Source: an uncultured Clostridia bacterium (GTDB taxonomy: Bacteria; Bacillota; Clostridia; Oscillospirales; Acutalibacteraceae). From it: 64,000 nucleotides of DNA. Below, in pieces: positions 16,849 to 25,194 of the stretch. The translations under genes and the position numbers were made by a program. How positions within the stretch are numbered: position 1 is the stretch's first letter; each line of letters opens with the position of its first letter. The notes below the pieces were generated by a model. That model was given only the letters and a program-made list of their open reading frames with translations, was not told where the DNA came from and did no database searches. The DNA lies in assembly GCA_927362715.1 (NCBI GenBank), contig CAKMIX010000013.1, forward strand, positions 1 through 64,000, given 5' to 3'.

Positions 16849-17667
16849 TCACATTGCTGATTTTCGAACACGGTTGCGGTATTCCCGCGGCGAACAGCCG
16901 ACTGCCTTACGGAAGCAGCTCGCAAAATACTGCCGATCCGAAAACGCCAAAAGATCCGCGATCTCGCCGATACACATCGAGGAATCCTGCAAATACCGTT
17001 TGGCGGTCTCGATCTTGACCTCACAGTAATATTGGTAAGGCGTTTTGCCGAATTTCTCGCGGAACACATGGATGAGGTGATTCTTGGAATAGTTGAAGTC
17101 GCTGCAAAGCATATCCAGCGAAAACGGATGCTCCACATAAAAATCCAAACGGCTGCGGATCTTATCCGCCAGATCCTGCTGTTCGAGCACATTGCGGCTG
17201 CGGATATACATGCAGATCTTCAAAAGCGCGACCGTGATACGATCTGCCTTTTCCGTGAACGGCACCGTGTCGTCCAGACTGACCTGTACGATCTCGCGGA
17301 AGTACGGTTCCACATTGCAGCGGGGAAACAGATAGGTGTCGGCAGGCAGATAGCTTTCTATGATGCGCTCGGCCACAGGCCCGGAAAATACGGCAAAATA
17401 CTTGCGCCACGGGTCATCCGGATCGGCATAATAGGTGTGACGGCTGCCAAGCGTGAGCAGAAATACATCGCCCGCCTGCGGGTGCAGCTCCTGCCCGTTA
17501 ATAGTTAAGGTCCCGGTGCCGGATAGGATGTATTCCAAAGCGAGCATATCGCCCTTTTCACGCGAAATATAAAAATCCGTACCGTCCACCGTTTCTCCCG
17601 CAATGCGTACTGCCGCAGGCGTTTCAGGCGAAATAAAGCGGGTGAAGTCGCGAAAATTCTCTACCAT
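16849..17667 (-). CDS. AraC family transcriptional regulator
   Basis: A 272-residue regulator with an N-terminal cupin-like ligand domain (residues ~10-150, with LSGTGTLTINGQ and HTYYADPDDPW) and a C-terminal pair of helix-turn-helix motifs (~168-268): FSLDMLCSDFNYSKNHLIHVFREKFG.. and the AraC signature IADLLAFSDRQYFASCFRKAVGCSPREYR. This layout is that of sugar-responsive activators. It is read in the same direction as the metallophosphoesterase and symporter, 79 bases ahead of them, and probably controls them. Confidence 0.9.
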   Translation of the reverse strand: MVENFRDFTRFISPETPAAVRIAGETVDGTDFYISREKGDMLALEYILSGTGTLTINGQELHPQAGDVFLLTLGSRHTYYADPDDPWRKYFAVFSGPVAERIIESYLPADTYLFPRCNVEPYFREIVQVSLDDTVPFTEKADRITVALLKICMYIRSRNVLEQQDLADKIRSRLDFYVEHPFSLDMLCSDFNYSKNHLIHVFREKFGKTPYQYYCEVKIETAKRYLQDSSMCIGEIADLLAFSDRQYFASCFRKAVGCSPREYRNRVRKSAM

Positions 17668-17807
17668 AATGATATTTCCAACCTTTCTGATAAAAGAGAG
17701 CCACGATGCAGATGATTTTGTTTGATATTTCTTTAGTTATCGTAGCATGCTTTCCGTAAAAGCGCAAGCGAGAAAAGGATAAAGTGCATACGAATGTGGG
17801 GTTGGAC

Positions 17808-17837
17808 TTGATTGTGCCCCGCAAAATGCGGTATACT
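17808..17837 (+). promoter_or_regulatory. Promoter of the ECF transporter operon
   Basis: TTGATT (17808-17813), 18-base spacer, TATACT (17832-17837), 33 bases before the chosen ecfT start. Confidence 0.65.
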
Positions 17838-17869
17838 TGCATGAAACACGAATGAAAGGGGAGAGCATT

Positions 17870-18751
17870 TTGCGTGCGTTTTCTGCACTGCACCCAAGCG
17901 TATTGTTGGTATATTTCCTGTCGGTGCTGCTCTTGACGATGTTCGCCGAAAATCCCGTGCTGCGCGGGATCGCGCTGCTCGGCGGTGTGTTGTGTGCCGT
18001 GCTGTCCGCACCGACCGGCGGCAAGCGGAAAACGTTGCGCACGACCCTGCCCTTTCTGCTCATCGTCGCACTGTGTAATCCTCTGTTTGTACACGAGGGT
18101 GTGACCGTCCTCTTTTGGCTCGGGGATACGCCCTTTACGCTCGAGGCGCTCTTGTACGGCGTGAGCCTTGCTTTGACGCTTGCGGCGGTGATCCTGTGGT
18201 GCGGCGTGTACAATCGGGCGGTGTCGTCCGACAAACTGTTGTTTTTATTCGGTAAAGCCGCGCCGCGGCTAACCATGACGCTATGCATGGCGCTGCGCTT
18301 TTTGCCGCAGCTGTTAAGGCAGCTTCGTGCGGCGGACCGCGCCCAGACAGCACTCGGCATGCAAACGGCAGCCGACCGAAAGGGACGAATCCGAGGAAAA
18401 CTGCGCGTGCTCTCAAGCGTTCTGAGCATTTCGCTGGAAAACGCAATGGAGACCGCCGCATCGATGCAGGCACGCGGTCATGTGCTGCCCGGGCGTACAC
18501 ATTTTGCGCTGTACCGCTTCACGCTGCGCGACGGTGTACTGCTTACGACCATTTTGCTTTTGACGGCAGCCGTGCTCGCAGGCTTTATAAGCGGCGAAGC
18601 CGCCTATGCGTTTTATCCGCGCCTCACAGCCCTTCCCGCAACGCCTGCTGCCGTGTGCACGTATGTCGCGTTTTTTGCCTTGTCGCTTTTACCCGCACTT
18701 TTGGAAGTCGTGGAGAGAGGAAAATGGAAATTCTTCGTATCGAAAATTTAA
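17870..18751 (+). CDS. ecfT: ECF transporter transmembrane component EcfT
   Basis: Coupling membrane subunit of an energy-coupling factor vitamin importer, 293 residues. About five hydrophobic segments surround the cytoplasmic coupling region that includes MALRFLPQLLRQLRAADRAQTALG, with the EcfT-type Ala-Arg-Gly box seen as MQARGHVLPGRTHF. The start is taken as TTG at 17870, since AAAGGGGAG lies 7 bases ahead; an upstream TTG overlaps the -10 box. The ATPase gene overlaps its 3' end by 28 bases. Confidence 0.85.
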   Translation: MRAFSALHPSVLLVYFLSVLLLTMFAENPVLRGIALLGGVLCAVLSAPTGGKRKTLRTTLPFLLIVALCNPLFVHEGVTVLFWLGDTPFTLEALLYGVSLALTLAAVILWCGVYNRAVSSDKLLFLFGKAAPRLTMTLCMALRFLPQLLRQLRAADRAQTALGMQTAADRKGRIRGKLRVLSSVLSISLENAMETAASMQARGHVLPGRTHFALYRFTLRDGVLLTTILLLTAAVLAGFISGEAAYAFYPRLTALPATPAAVCTYVAFFALSLLPALLEVVERGKWKFFVSKI

Positions 18752-20388
18752 GCTTTACGTATCCGCTCGCCGAGCGTTCCGCGCTCGAATCGGTTTCTTT
18801 TTCCGTGCGGCAAGGGGAATTCGTCGTGCTGTGCGGGGGAACCGGCTGCGGCAAAACGACGCTGTTACGGCTCATAAAGCGGGAGCTTGCACCGCACGGC
18901 ACGCGGACAGGCAACGTATTTTTGCACGATGCGCCGATGGATACTCTGGATGCGCGTGCAAGCGCTGCGGAGATCGGCTTTGTCATGCAAAATCCCGAGA
19001 ACCAGATCGTTACGGATAAGGTTTGGCATGAGCTGGCGTTCGGGGCGGAGAGCTTAGGGCTCCCAACGCAGGTGATCCGCCGCCGTGTAGCGGAGACGGC
19101 AAGCTGGCTGGGGATCGAAGGTTGGTTTCGGCAGGATACGGATACGCTTTCCGGCGGGCAAAAACAGCTTTTGAATCTTGCATCGGTGCTGGTGATGCAG
19201 CCGAAAATTCTGCTTTTAGATGAACCGACCGCCCAGCTTGACCCGATCGCGGCAACGGAATTTCTAAATACACTTGCGCGTTTAAATCGGGAAATGGGCA
19301 TGACGATTTTGCTCGTCGAGCATCGCTTGGAAGAGGCGTTTGCGCTTGCCGACCGCGTGCTGCTGCTTGAAAAAGGGCGCCTCATTATGGATGCTGCCCC
19401 GCACGCCGTCGCCGAAGCGCTTTGCAAGACGTCGCCGCCGCACCCCATGTGCGAAGCCTTACCGAGCGCGGCACGCATCTACCGCCTGCTCGGCGCAAAA
19501 AAAGAGCGCTGTCCCATCAGCGTGCGCGAGGGGCGGGAACTTTTACAAGATTACAGCTTTTCAGCGCCTTTGCCGAAAGCCCCGGACGCCGCCTTGAAAA
19601 GCGGGACAGCGCTTGCCGAGCTTCGGGAAGTGTGGTTTCGATATGCGCGTGATCTGCCGGATGTGCTGCGCGGGCTTACGCTTCAGTTGTATGCGGGTGA
19701 GATCTGCTGTGTGCTCGGCGGCAACGGCGTGGGAAAAACGACGCTTCTGAATTTGCTTGCGGGCACGGATAAGCCCTATCGCGGTAAAGTCCGGCTTGCC
19801 AAAAAGGAAAGTGGGTACGCAAAGACCGCCCTGTTGCCGCAGGATCCGCTGCTGCTGTTTACCGAGGATACCGTTCGCGCCGACCTGCTCTCACTTTTGC
19901 AGATCGTCGGCGTGCCAAAAAACGAGCGGGAAGCCCGTGTGGCTGCAGCCGCGCAGGAGCTGCATATAGAAACGCTGCTGGATCGCCATCCGTTTGACTT
20001 GAGCGGCGGCGAACAGCAGAAATGCGCGCTTTCGAAGGTGTTGCTTACAAACCCCGATCTGTTGCTCTTAGACGAGCCGACAAAAGGTATGGACGCCGCT
20101 TGCAAGCAGGGACTTAAGGTGCTTTTGCGCACGCTTCGCGAAAAGGGGCTTTGCATCCTTATTGTCACGCACGACGCAGAATTTGCTGCCGAAACGGCGG
20201 ATCGCTGCGCGCTGCTGTTTGACGGCGAGATCCTGTCTGCTGCACCGCCTCATGATTTCTTTTCGGAAAATTACTTTTACACCACTGCTGCGAACCGCAT
20301 CGCCCGCGGCTTTTGCGAGCATGCAGTCACCTGCGAAGCGGTGGCGGCCGCCGCAAAACCGCGCGGAAAGGCGGATGCGCCATGCTGA
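18724..20388 (+). CDS. ECF transporter ATPase, fused double ABC protein
   Basis: Both ATPase subunits of the ECF importer in one 554-residue chain. First domain (~1-240): Walker A GGTGCGKTTL, Q-loop VMQNPENQIV (typical of EcfA), signature LSGGQKQ, Walker B LLLDEPTAQLDP, H-loop VEHRLEE. Second domain (~300-535): GGNGVGKTTL, LLPQDP, LSGGEQQK, LLLDEPTKGMD, VTHD. All catalytic residues are intact in both halves. The ATG at 18724 follows GAGAGG. The S component starts inside its stop codon region (ATGCTGA overlap). Confidence 0.9.
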   Translation: MEILRIENLSFTYPLAERSALESVSFSVRQGEFVVLCGGTGCGKTTLLRLIKRELAPHGTRTGNVFLHDAPMDTLDARASAAEIGFVMQNPENQIVTDKVWHELAFGAESLGLPTQVIRRRVAETASWLGIEGWFRQDTDTLSGGQKQLLNLASVLVMQPKILLLDEPTAQLDPIAATEFLNTLARLNREMGMTILLVEHRLEEAFALADRVLLLEKGRLIMDAAPHAVAEALCKTSPPHPMCEALPSAARIYRLLGAKKERCPISVREGRELLQDYSFSAPLPKAPDAALKSGTALAELREVWFRYARDLPDVLRGLTLQLYAGEICCVLGGNGVGKTTLLNLLAGTDKPYRGKVRLAKKESGYAKTALLPQDPLLLFTEDTVRADLLSLLQIVGVPKNEREARVAAAAQELHIETLLDRHPFDLSGGEQQKCALSKVLLTNPDLLLLDEPTKGMDAACKQGLKVLLRTLREKGLCILIVTHDAEFAAETADRCALLFDGEILSAAPPHDFFSENYFYTTAANRIARGFCEHAVTCEAVAAAAKPRGKADAPC

Positions 20389-21059
20389 AAAAAGTGCTCG
20401 GTATTGTGCTTTTGTGCGTGTGCATCCCCGCCGTTGTTGCGGGCGGGCTGTGGCTGTTTGGGGAGCAGAGGTACGCCTGGGTCACGCTGTGTGTTGCCGT
20501 GCTCGCCTGTGTGCCGTTCTTTTTGTCTTTTGAAAGAAGCCGCGCAGGCGCACAGCGGCTCGCCCTGCTTGCCGTCATGACGGCGCTGTCCGTTGCGGGA
20601 CGCGTTTTGTTTGCGGCGATCCCCGGGTTTAAACCCGTAACCGCGCTCATAGTGCTCACCGCCATGTATTTCGGTCCGCAGGCAGGCTTTATGACGGGCG
20701 CGCTTTCCGCGCTGCTGTCCAATTTCTATTTCGGGCAGGGCCCTTGGACGCCGATGCAGATGCTTGCCTGGGGCATGGTCGGCTTTTTGGCGGGGTTGTT
20801 TGCAAAGCGGCTGCAAAAGAGCCGTGTTTCTTTGATCCTGTATGGTGCATTTGCAGGCGTGCTGTTTTCATTCGTTATGGACATATGGACGGTGCTTTGG
20901 TGGGACGGCGGCTTTAACGCTGCGCGTTATGCGGCAGCGGTCGTTTCCTCTGCGGGGTTCACTGCCGTTTATGCCGTCTCCAACGTCGTGTTTCTGCTCG
21001 TGCTTGCAAAGCCTGTCGGGCGCGTATTTGCGCGTTTGCAGCAAAAGTACGGCCTGTGA
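20382..21059 (+). CDS. ECF transporter substrate-binding (S) component
   Basis: A 225-residue membrane protein with six to seven hydrophobic segments. The family pattern FKPVTALIVLTAMYFGPQ, GFMTGALSALLSNFYFGQGP and WTPMQMLAWG identifies an S component close to those seen with cobalamin-type or uncharacterised ECF systems in Clostridia. The vitamin cannot be assigned from sequence, and no riboswitch was seen upstream of the operon. It overlaps the ATPase gene by 7 bases, completing a dedicated T-AA-S operon. Confidence 0.83.
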   Translation: MLKKVLGIVLLCVCIPAVVAGGLWLFGEQRYAWVTLCVAVLACVPFFLSFERSRAGAQRLALLAVMTALSVAGRVLFAAIPGFKPVTALIVLTAMYFGPQAGFMTGALSALLSNFYFGQGPWTPMQMLAWGMVGFLAGLFAKRLQKSRVSLILYGAFAGVLFSFVMDIWTVLWWDGGFNAARYAAAVVSSAGFTAVYAVSNVVFLLVLAKPVGRVFARLQQKYGL

Positions 21060-21077
21060 GCGCGTGCCGCGAAACAG

Positions 21078-21106
21078 TTGACTTTTCACGGAATTAGGAT
21101 TAAAAT
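21078..21106 (+). promoter_or_regulatory. Promoter of ilvB
   Basis: TTGACT (21078-21083), 17-base spacer, TAAAAT (21101-21106). The leader is short (~35 bases), leaving no room for a T-box or peptide attenuator. Confidence 0.7.
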
Positions 21107-21146
21107 ATCATCTAATAGCATTTTTTTGAACTGAGTGGAGAGAAGT

Positions 21147-22853
21147 ATGAAGCTGAACGGTTCGGATATCATAGCTGAGGTGCTCATTGAGCAGGGCGTG
21201 GATACCATTTTCGGGTATCCCGGCGGCGCTGTATTGAATATTTACGATGCACTTTACAAATATCGCGACAAGATCCGCCATGTCCTCACCGCGCATGAGC
21301 AGGGGGCTGCCCATGCGGCGGACGGCTATGCGCGTGCCACGGGCAGAACGGGTGTGGTGCTTGCCACAAGCGGCCCCGGGGCTACGAATCTGGTCACAGG
21401 TATTGCTACGGCATATATGGATTCCGTCCCGATGGTCGCCATTACCGGCAACGTCGGCACGTCGCTGATCGGGCGCGATGCGTTTCAGGAGGTCTATATC
21501 ACGGGCATCACCATGCCCATCACAAAGCATAATTTCATGGTGCAGAACATATCTGAACTCGCATCGGTTCTGCGTGAGGCATTCCGGATCGCCAATTCCG
21601 GCAGAAAAGGCCCCGTGCTTGTGGACATCCCGAAGGACATCACCGCCGCGGTCACGGATTTCGAGCCCCAGCCGCCTGTGCCGATCGTGGATGAAACGGT
21701 GCTCGACGAAGAAAAGCTGCAAAGGGCAGCAGCGCTGATCAACGCTGCCCGGTGCCCTGTCATTGAGCTCGGCGGCGGCGTTGCCTCGGCGGATGCGTCC
21801 GACATCGCCCACGCCGTGGTGGAAAAAACAGGGATCCCGACGTGCCATACCCTGATGGCGACGGGCGTGCTCGGCTATGACGAGCCGCTCAACTACGGGC
21901 TTGTGGGTATGCACGGCAACCTTGTGACCAATAAGGCGATCGATGAAGCAGATCTGCTTTTGGCGATCGGCACACGCTTTTCCGACCGCGTGGCGCTTGA
22001 TCCGGAGCACTTTGCCTCGCACGCGACGATCATCCAGATCGACATCGACAACAGTGAAATCAACAAAAACGTCCGTGTGGACGAATACTTGACGGGTGAC
22101 GTCAAAACGATCCTGACCGCGCTTTTGCCGCTGCTGGAGGAAAAAACGCATGACGATTGGCTCGCACGGCTTGCGGAATTCAAAAAGCAGGATTACACCC
22201 CGAAAGACAGCGACGATTTCCTCACACCGCATGCGCTGGTGCGCGCGATCTGCGAGGGAACAGACAAGGAAACGATCTATGTCACCGACGTCGGTCAGCA
22301 CCAGATGTGGGCGGCGCAGTATCTGTCACACACCAAGTCCCGCGACTTTTTGACAAGCGGGGGCTTGGGTACCATGGGCTACGGCTACGGCGCGGCAATC
22401 GGCGCGCAGATCGGCTGTCCCGAAAAACGTGTGGTACATATCACGGGTGACGGTTCTTTCCACATGAACTTAAACGAGGCGTGCACGGCGGTCAGCAACC
22501 ACCTGCCGATCATCACCGTGATTTTTGACAACCGCGTGCTCGGCATGGTTCGCCAGTGGCAGACCTGCTTTTACGGCAAACGCTATTCCCAAACCGATCC
22601 CGAACGGCAAACGGATTTCGTCAAGGTGATCGAGGGCTTCGGCGGCAAGGGCTACCATGCGCATACGCTCGAAGAGTTCAAGGCGGCGTATAAGGCGGCG
22701 CAGCAGGCAGACGGCCCCGTTTGGATCGCCTGTGACATCCAAAAGGATGCGCGCGTCGTGCCGATGATCCCGGCGGGCAAGACCGTGGACAGCATCCTGC
22801 TTGCCGATTCCTGCGCCACCTGCGAAAAGCAGTGCTACAAGCAGGAAAATTAA
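21147..22853 (+). CDS. ilvB: Acetolactate synthase large (catalytic) subunit
   Basis: Thiamine-diphosphate enzyme that condenses pyruvate with pyruvate or 2-ketobutyrate. The 568 residues fit AHAS catalytic subunits. Catalytic Glu51 lies in HEQGAAHAADGYARATG; GPGATN and the FAD-domain region follow; the TPP motif runs from GDGSFHMNLNE to the NN-like DNRVLGMVRQWQ. A short Cys-rich tail (DSCATCEKQC) ends the protein, which is slightly unusual. The ATG at 21147 is preferred over an upstream GTG because GGAGAG stands 4 bases ahead of it. The regulatory subunit is at 4623. Confidence 0.95.
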   Translation: MKLNGSDIIAEVLIEQGVDTIFGYPGGAVLNIYDALYKYRDKIRHVLTAHEQGAAHAADGYARATGRTGVVLATSGPGATNLVTGIATAYMDSVPMVAITGNVGTSLIGRDAFQEVYITGITMPITKHNFMVQNISELASVLREAFRIANSGRKGPVLVDIPKDITAAVTDFEPQPPVPIVDETVLDEEKLQRAAALINAARCPVIELGGGVASADASDIAHAVVEKTGIPTCHTLMATGVLGYDEPLNYGLVGMHGNLVTNKAIDEADLLLAIGTRFSDRVALDPEHFASHATIIQIDIDNSEINKNVRVDEYLTGDVKTILTALLPLLEEKTHDDWLARLAEFKKQDYTPKDSDDFLTPHALVRAICEGTDKETIYVTDVGQHQMWAAQYLSHTKSRDFLTSGGLGTMGYGYGAAIGAQIGCPEKRVVHITGDGSFHMNLNEACTAVSNHLPIITVIFDNRVLGMVRQWQTCFYGKRYSQTDPERQTDFVKVIEGFGGKGYHAHTLEEFKAAYKAAQQADGPVWIACDIQKDARVVPMIPAGKTVDSILLADSCATCEKQCYKQEN

Positions 22854-22867
22854 ATCAACTATTTTTG

Positions 22868-22903
22868 GCTCCGGCTGTTCGGTCAGAACAGCCGGAGCTT
22901 TCC
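22868..22903 (+). terminator. Intrinsic terminator after ilvB
   Basis: 13-bp perfect stem GCTCCGGCTGTTC / GAACAGCCGGAGC with a 5-base loop, then TTTCCCGTTT. Confidence 0.8.
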
Positions 22904-22932
22904 CGTTTCGCATCCGATGAGAAACATTTCTC

Positions 22933-22960
22933 TTGACACGGATCGTTTACACGCTATAAT
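22933..22960 (+). promoter_or_regulatory. Promoter of the marR-ABC exporter operon
   Basis: TTGACA (22933-22938), 16-base spacer, TATAAT (22955-22960); the last base of the -10 is the first base of the first operator. Confidence 0.85.
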
Positions 22961-22986
22961 TGACATGTCAATCATTGATATGTCAA
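22960..22986. promoter_or_regulatory. Two MarR-type operator palindromes
   Basis: TTGACATGTCAA (22960-22971, perfect palindrome) and TTGATATGTCAA (22975-22986, one mismatch) are separated by 3 bases. They lie just downstream of the -10 box and 23 bases before the marR start, a classic place for autorepression. Confidence 0.8.
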
Positions 22987-23008
22987 TTTTTTGTGTGGGG
23001 AGTATGCC

Positions 23009-23458
23009 ATGAGGGAAACGACCTTTCATCTGCTTTTGTATCGCGCGTTCCATATGCAGAGAAGCTACCTGCGCCCTTGCCTGCGCGAGATCGGGCTCGG
23101 TTCGGGGCAGCCGAAGCTGTTGTCGTATATTGCGGCGCACCCGGACTGCCGGCCGAAAGAGCTTGCCGATTATTTTGAGATCGATCCTGCCGCTGTGTCG
23201 CGGATGCTCGATACCATGGAGAAAAGCGGATTTATCGTCCGCCGCGCGGACGACAAAAACCGGCGCAGCGCGTGCCTTTCGCTGACCGAAGCGGGGGAGG
23301 AGGCTTTCCGCGGCTGGCGTGCACATTGCCAAAGGGAGGATGCGGTCATGCTGCGCGGCTTTACAGAGAAAGAAAAAGCGCAGTTTGCGGACTTTTTGGT
23401 GCGCGCATACCGCAATTTGCAGGATGCACAGCGGGAGGAAACGGCATGCGGGAAATGA
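23009..23458 (+). CDS. MarR family transcriptional regulator
   Basis: A 149-residue winged helix-turn-helix repressor. The dimerisation helix region is followed by LGSGQPKLLSYIAAHPDCRPKELADYFEIDPAAVSRMLDTMEKSGFIVRR (helix-turn-helix, residues ~40-85) and the wing ADDKNRRSACLSLTEAG. The ATG at 23009 has GGGGAG 6 bases ahead. It overlaps the first ABC exporter gene by 13 bases, so it most likely represses its own operon and responds to the exported compound. Confidence 0.92.
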   Translation: MRETTFHLLLYRAFHMQRSYLRPCLREIGLGSGQPKLLSYIAAHPDCRPKELADYFEIDPAAVSRMLDTMEKSGFIVRRADDKNRRSACLSLTEAGEEAFRGWRAHCQREDAVMLRGFTEKEKAQFADFLVRAYRNLQDAQREETACGK

Positions 23459-25194
23459 AACGCTTGTTCGGCTGCTTTGGGCCGTATAAAAAAGACCTGT
23501 ACTTAGGCGGGCTGTTTGTTTTGATCGAGACAGCCTTTGAATTGGTCATCCCGATCCTTATGGCGGATCTCATTGACGTGGGCGTTGCCAATCGCGATGT
23601 CCCTTATATTCTGCACAAAGGGCTTCAAATGGGGATCTGCGCGTTGCTTTCACTCATCACGGGGCTATTGTATGCGCGCTTTGCCGCCCGTGCCGCTTAC
23701 GGCTGGGGCGCGCGTATCCGTGAGGCGGAATATGAAAAGGTGCAGCAATTTGCCTTCGCGAATCTGGATCGCTTTGACACCGCCTCGCTCGTCACACGCA
23801 TGACGACGGATGTGACCGTTTTGCAGAACGCCGTCAACGGCGGGCTTCGCCCGCTCGCGCGCAGCCCGATCATGCTCATTATGGGACTTGGGCTTTCGTT
23901 CTATATGAACGCGCGGCTCGCACTTGTGTTCCTTGTGTGCGCGCCGCTGCTCGCCTTTATCCTGTTTGCGATCGTACACAAGGTCGCGCCGATGTACGGT
24001 GTGCTGCAAAAGGTAGTGGATAAGCTCAACCATGTGGTTGAAGAAAACCTTACCGCCATCCGCGCGGTCAAAGCCTATGTGCGCGGGGCGTATGAAGAGG
24101 AAAAATTCCGTGCAGTCAATCAGGATCTGACCGAAACGGGTGAAAAGACCTTCCGGCTCGCCGTACTCAATATGCCGACGCTGCAATGTGTGATGTATGT
24201 GACGATCGTGCTCATCATGTGGTTCGGCGGCAATATGATTTTGGAAAACAGCCTGCAGGTCGGTGAGCTGACCGGCTTTTTAAGCTATGTGATGCAGGTC
24301 ATGAACTCCATTATGATGATCTCGAATGCATTTCTGCTGCTGACGCGCTCTTTGGCGAGCGCGCACCGCATCGGCGAGGTGCTCGAAGAACCTGTGGTGC
24401 TTACATCTCCCGCGCAAGCGTGCACCACGGTGGAAAGCGGCAGCGTGGATTTCGAGCACGTTTCGTTCAAATATCACGCCGATGCAAAGGAATACGCCCT
24501 TTCCGACGTTACGCTGCATATCCGTGCAGGACAGACGGTCGGTGTTTTGGGCGGCACGGGATCCGCCAAGACCACGCTTGTGCAGCTGATCCCACGGCTT
24601 TACGATGTGACCAAGGGCGCTGTCAAAGTCGGCGGGCGGGACGTGCGGGAATACGACCTGCCGACGCTTCGCGACGCGGTGGGCATCGTATTGCAAAAAA
24701 ACGTGCTGTTTTCGGGTACAGTACGTGAAAACCTGCTGTGGGGCAATGCACAAGCGTCGGATGATACGCTTTGGGCGGCATGCCGTGCGGCGGGGGCGGC
24801 GGAATTTCTCGAACGTATGCCGAAAGGCCTTGACACCGAGGTTGGGCAGGGCGGTGTGAATTTTTCCGGCGGGCAGAAGCAGCGGCTGTGCATCGCGCGC
24901 ACGCTGCTGAAACAACCGAAGGTGCTGATCTTCGACGATGCGACCAGCGCTGTGGATACCGCCACCGAAGCAGGCATCCGCACGACGCTCGCAGAGCTTC
25001 GCGACATGACCAAGATCATCATTGCTCAGCGTATCACCTCCGTGATGCACAGCGACAGCATCGTGGTGCTGGATGACGGCAGGGTACACGCCATTGGTAC
25101 GCATGACGAGCTTTTGAAAAACGATCCCATTTATCAGGAAATTTATGCGACGCAGATGCGGGGAGGTGACGAAGATGGCAGCGAGAACGCTTAG
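23446..25194 (+). CDS. ABC exporter half-transporter, degenerate NBD subunit
   Basis: A 582-residue type IV exporter subunit: membrane domain of six helices (residues ~15-310) then an ATPase domain (~330-575). The Walker A is GGTGSAKTTL, with Ala in place of the last glycine; the signature NFSGGQKQR is consensus; Walker B LIFDDATSAVDT has Asp where the catalytic Glu should be; and the switch residue is Gln (AQRITS) instead of His. These changes mark the non-canonical subunit of a heterodimeric exporter. It overlaps marR by 13 bases and the partner by 20. Substrates of such pairs are drugs, lipids or peptides and are not predictable here. Confidence 0.9.
   Translation: MREMKRLFGCFGPYKKDLYLGGLFVLIETAFELVIPILMADLIDVGVANRDVPYILHKGLQMGICALLSLITGLLYARFAARAAYGWGARIREAEYEKVQQFAFANLDRFDTASLVTRMTTDVTVLQNAVNGGLRPLARSPIMLIMGLGLSFYMNARLALVFLVCAPLLAFILFAIVHKVAPMYGVLQKVVDKLNHVVEENLTAIRAVKAYVRGAYEEEKFRAVNQDLTETGEKTFRLAVLNMPTLQCVMYVTIVLIMWFGGNMILENSLQVGELTGFLSYVMQVMNSIMMISNAFLLLTRSLASAHRIGEVLEEPVVLTSPAQACTTVESGSVDFEHVSFKYHADAKEYALSDVTLHIRAGQTVGVLGGTGSAKTTLVQLIPRLYDVTKGAVKVGGRDVREYDLPTLRDAVGIVLQKNVLFSGTVRENLLWGNAQASDDTLWAACRAAGAAEFLERMPKGLDTEVGQGGVNFSGGQKQRLCIARTLLKQPKVLIFDDATSAVDTATEAGIRTTLAELRDMTKIIIAQRITSVMHSDSIVVLDDGRVHAIGTHDELLKNDPIYQEIYATQMRGGDEDGSENA

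Noticed and set aside
17674-17869. Vitamin riboswitch upstream of the ECF operon
   Set aside because: No cobalamin, thiamine, flavin or other conserved core sequence could be found.
21107-21146. T-box or peptide attenuator before ilvB
   Set aside because: The leader is only about 35 bases and has no branched-chain codons run or specifier loop.
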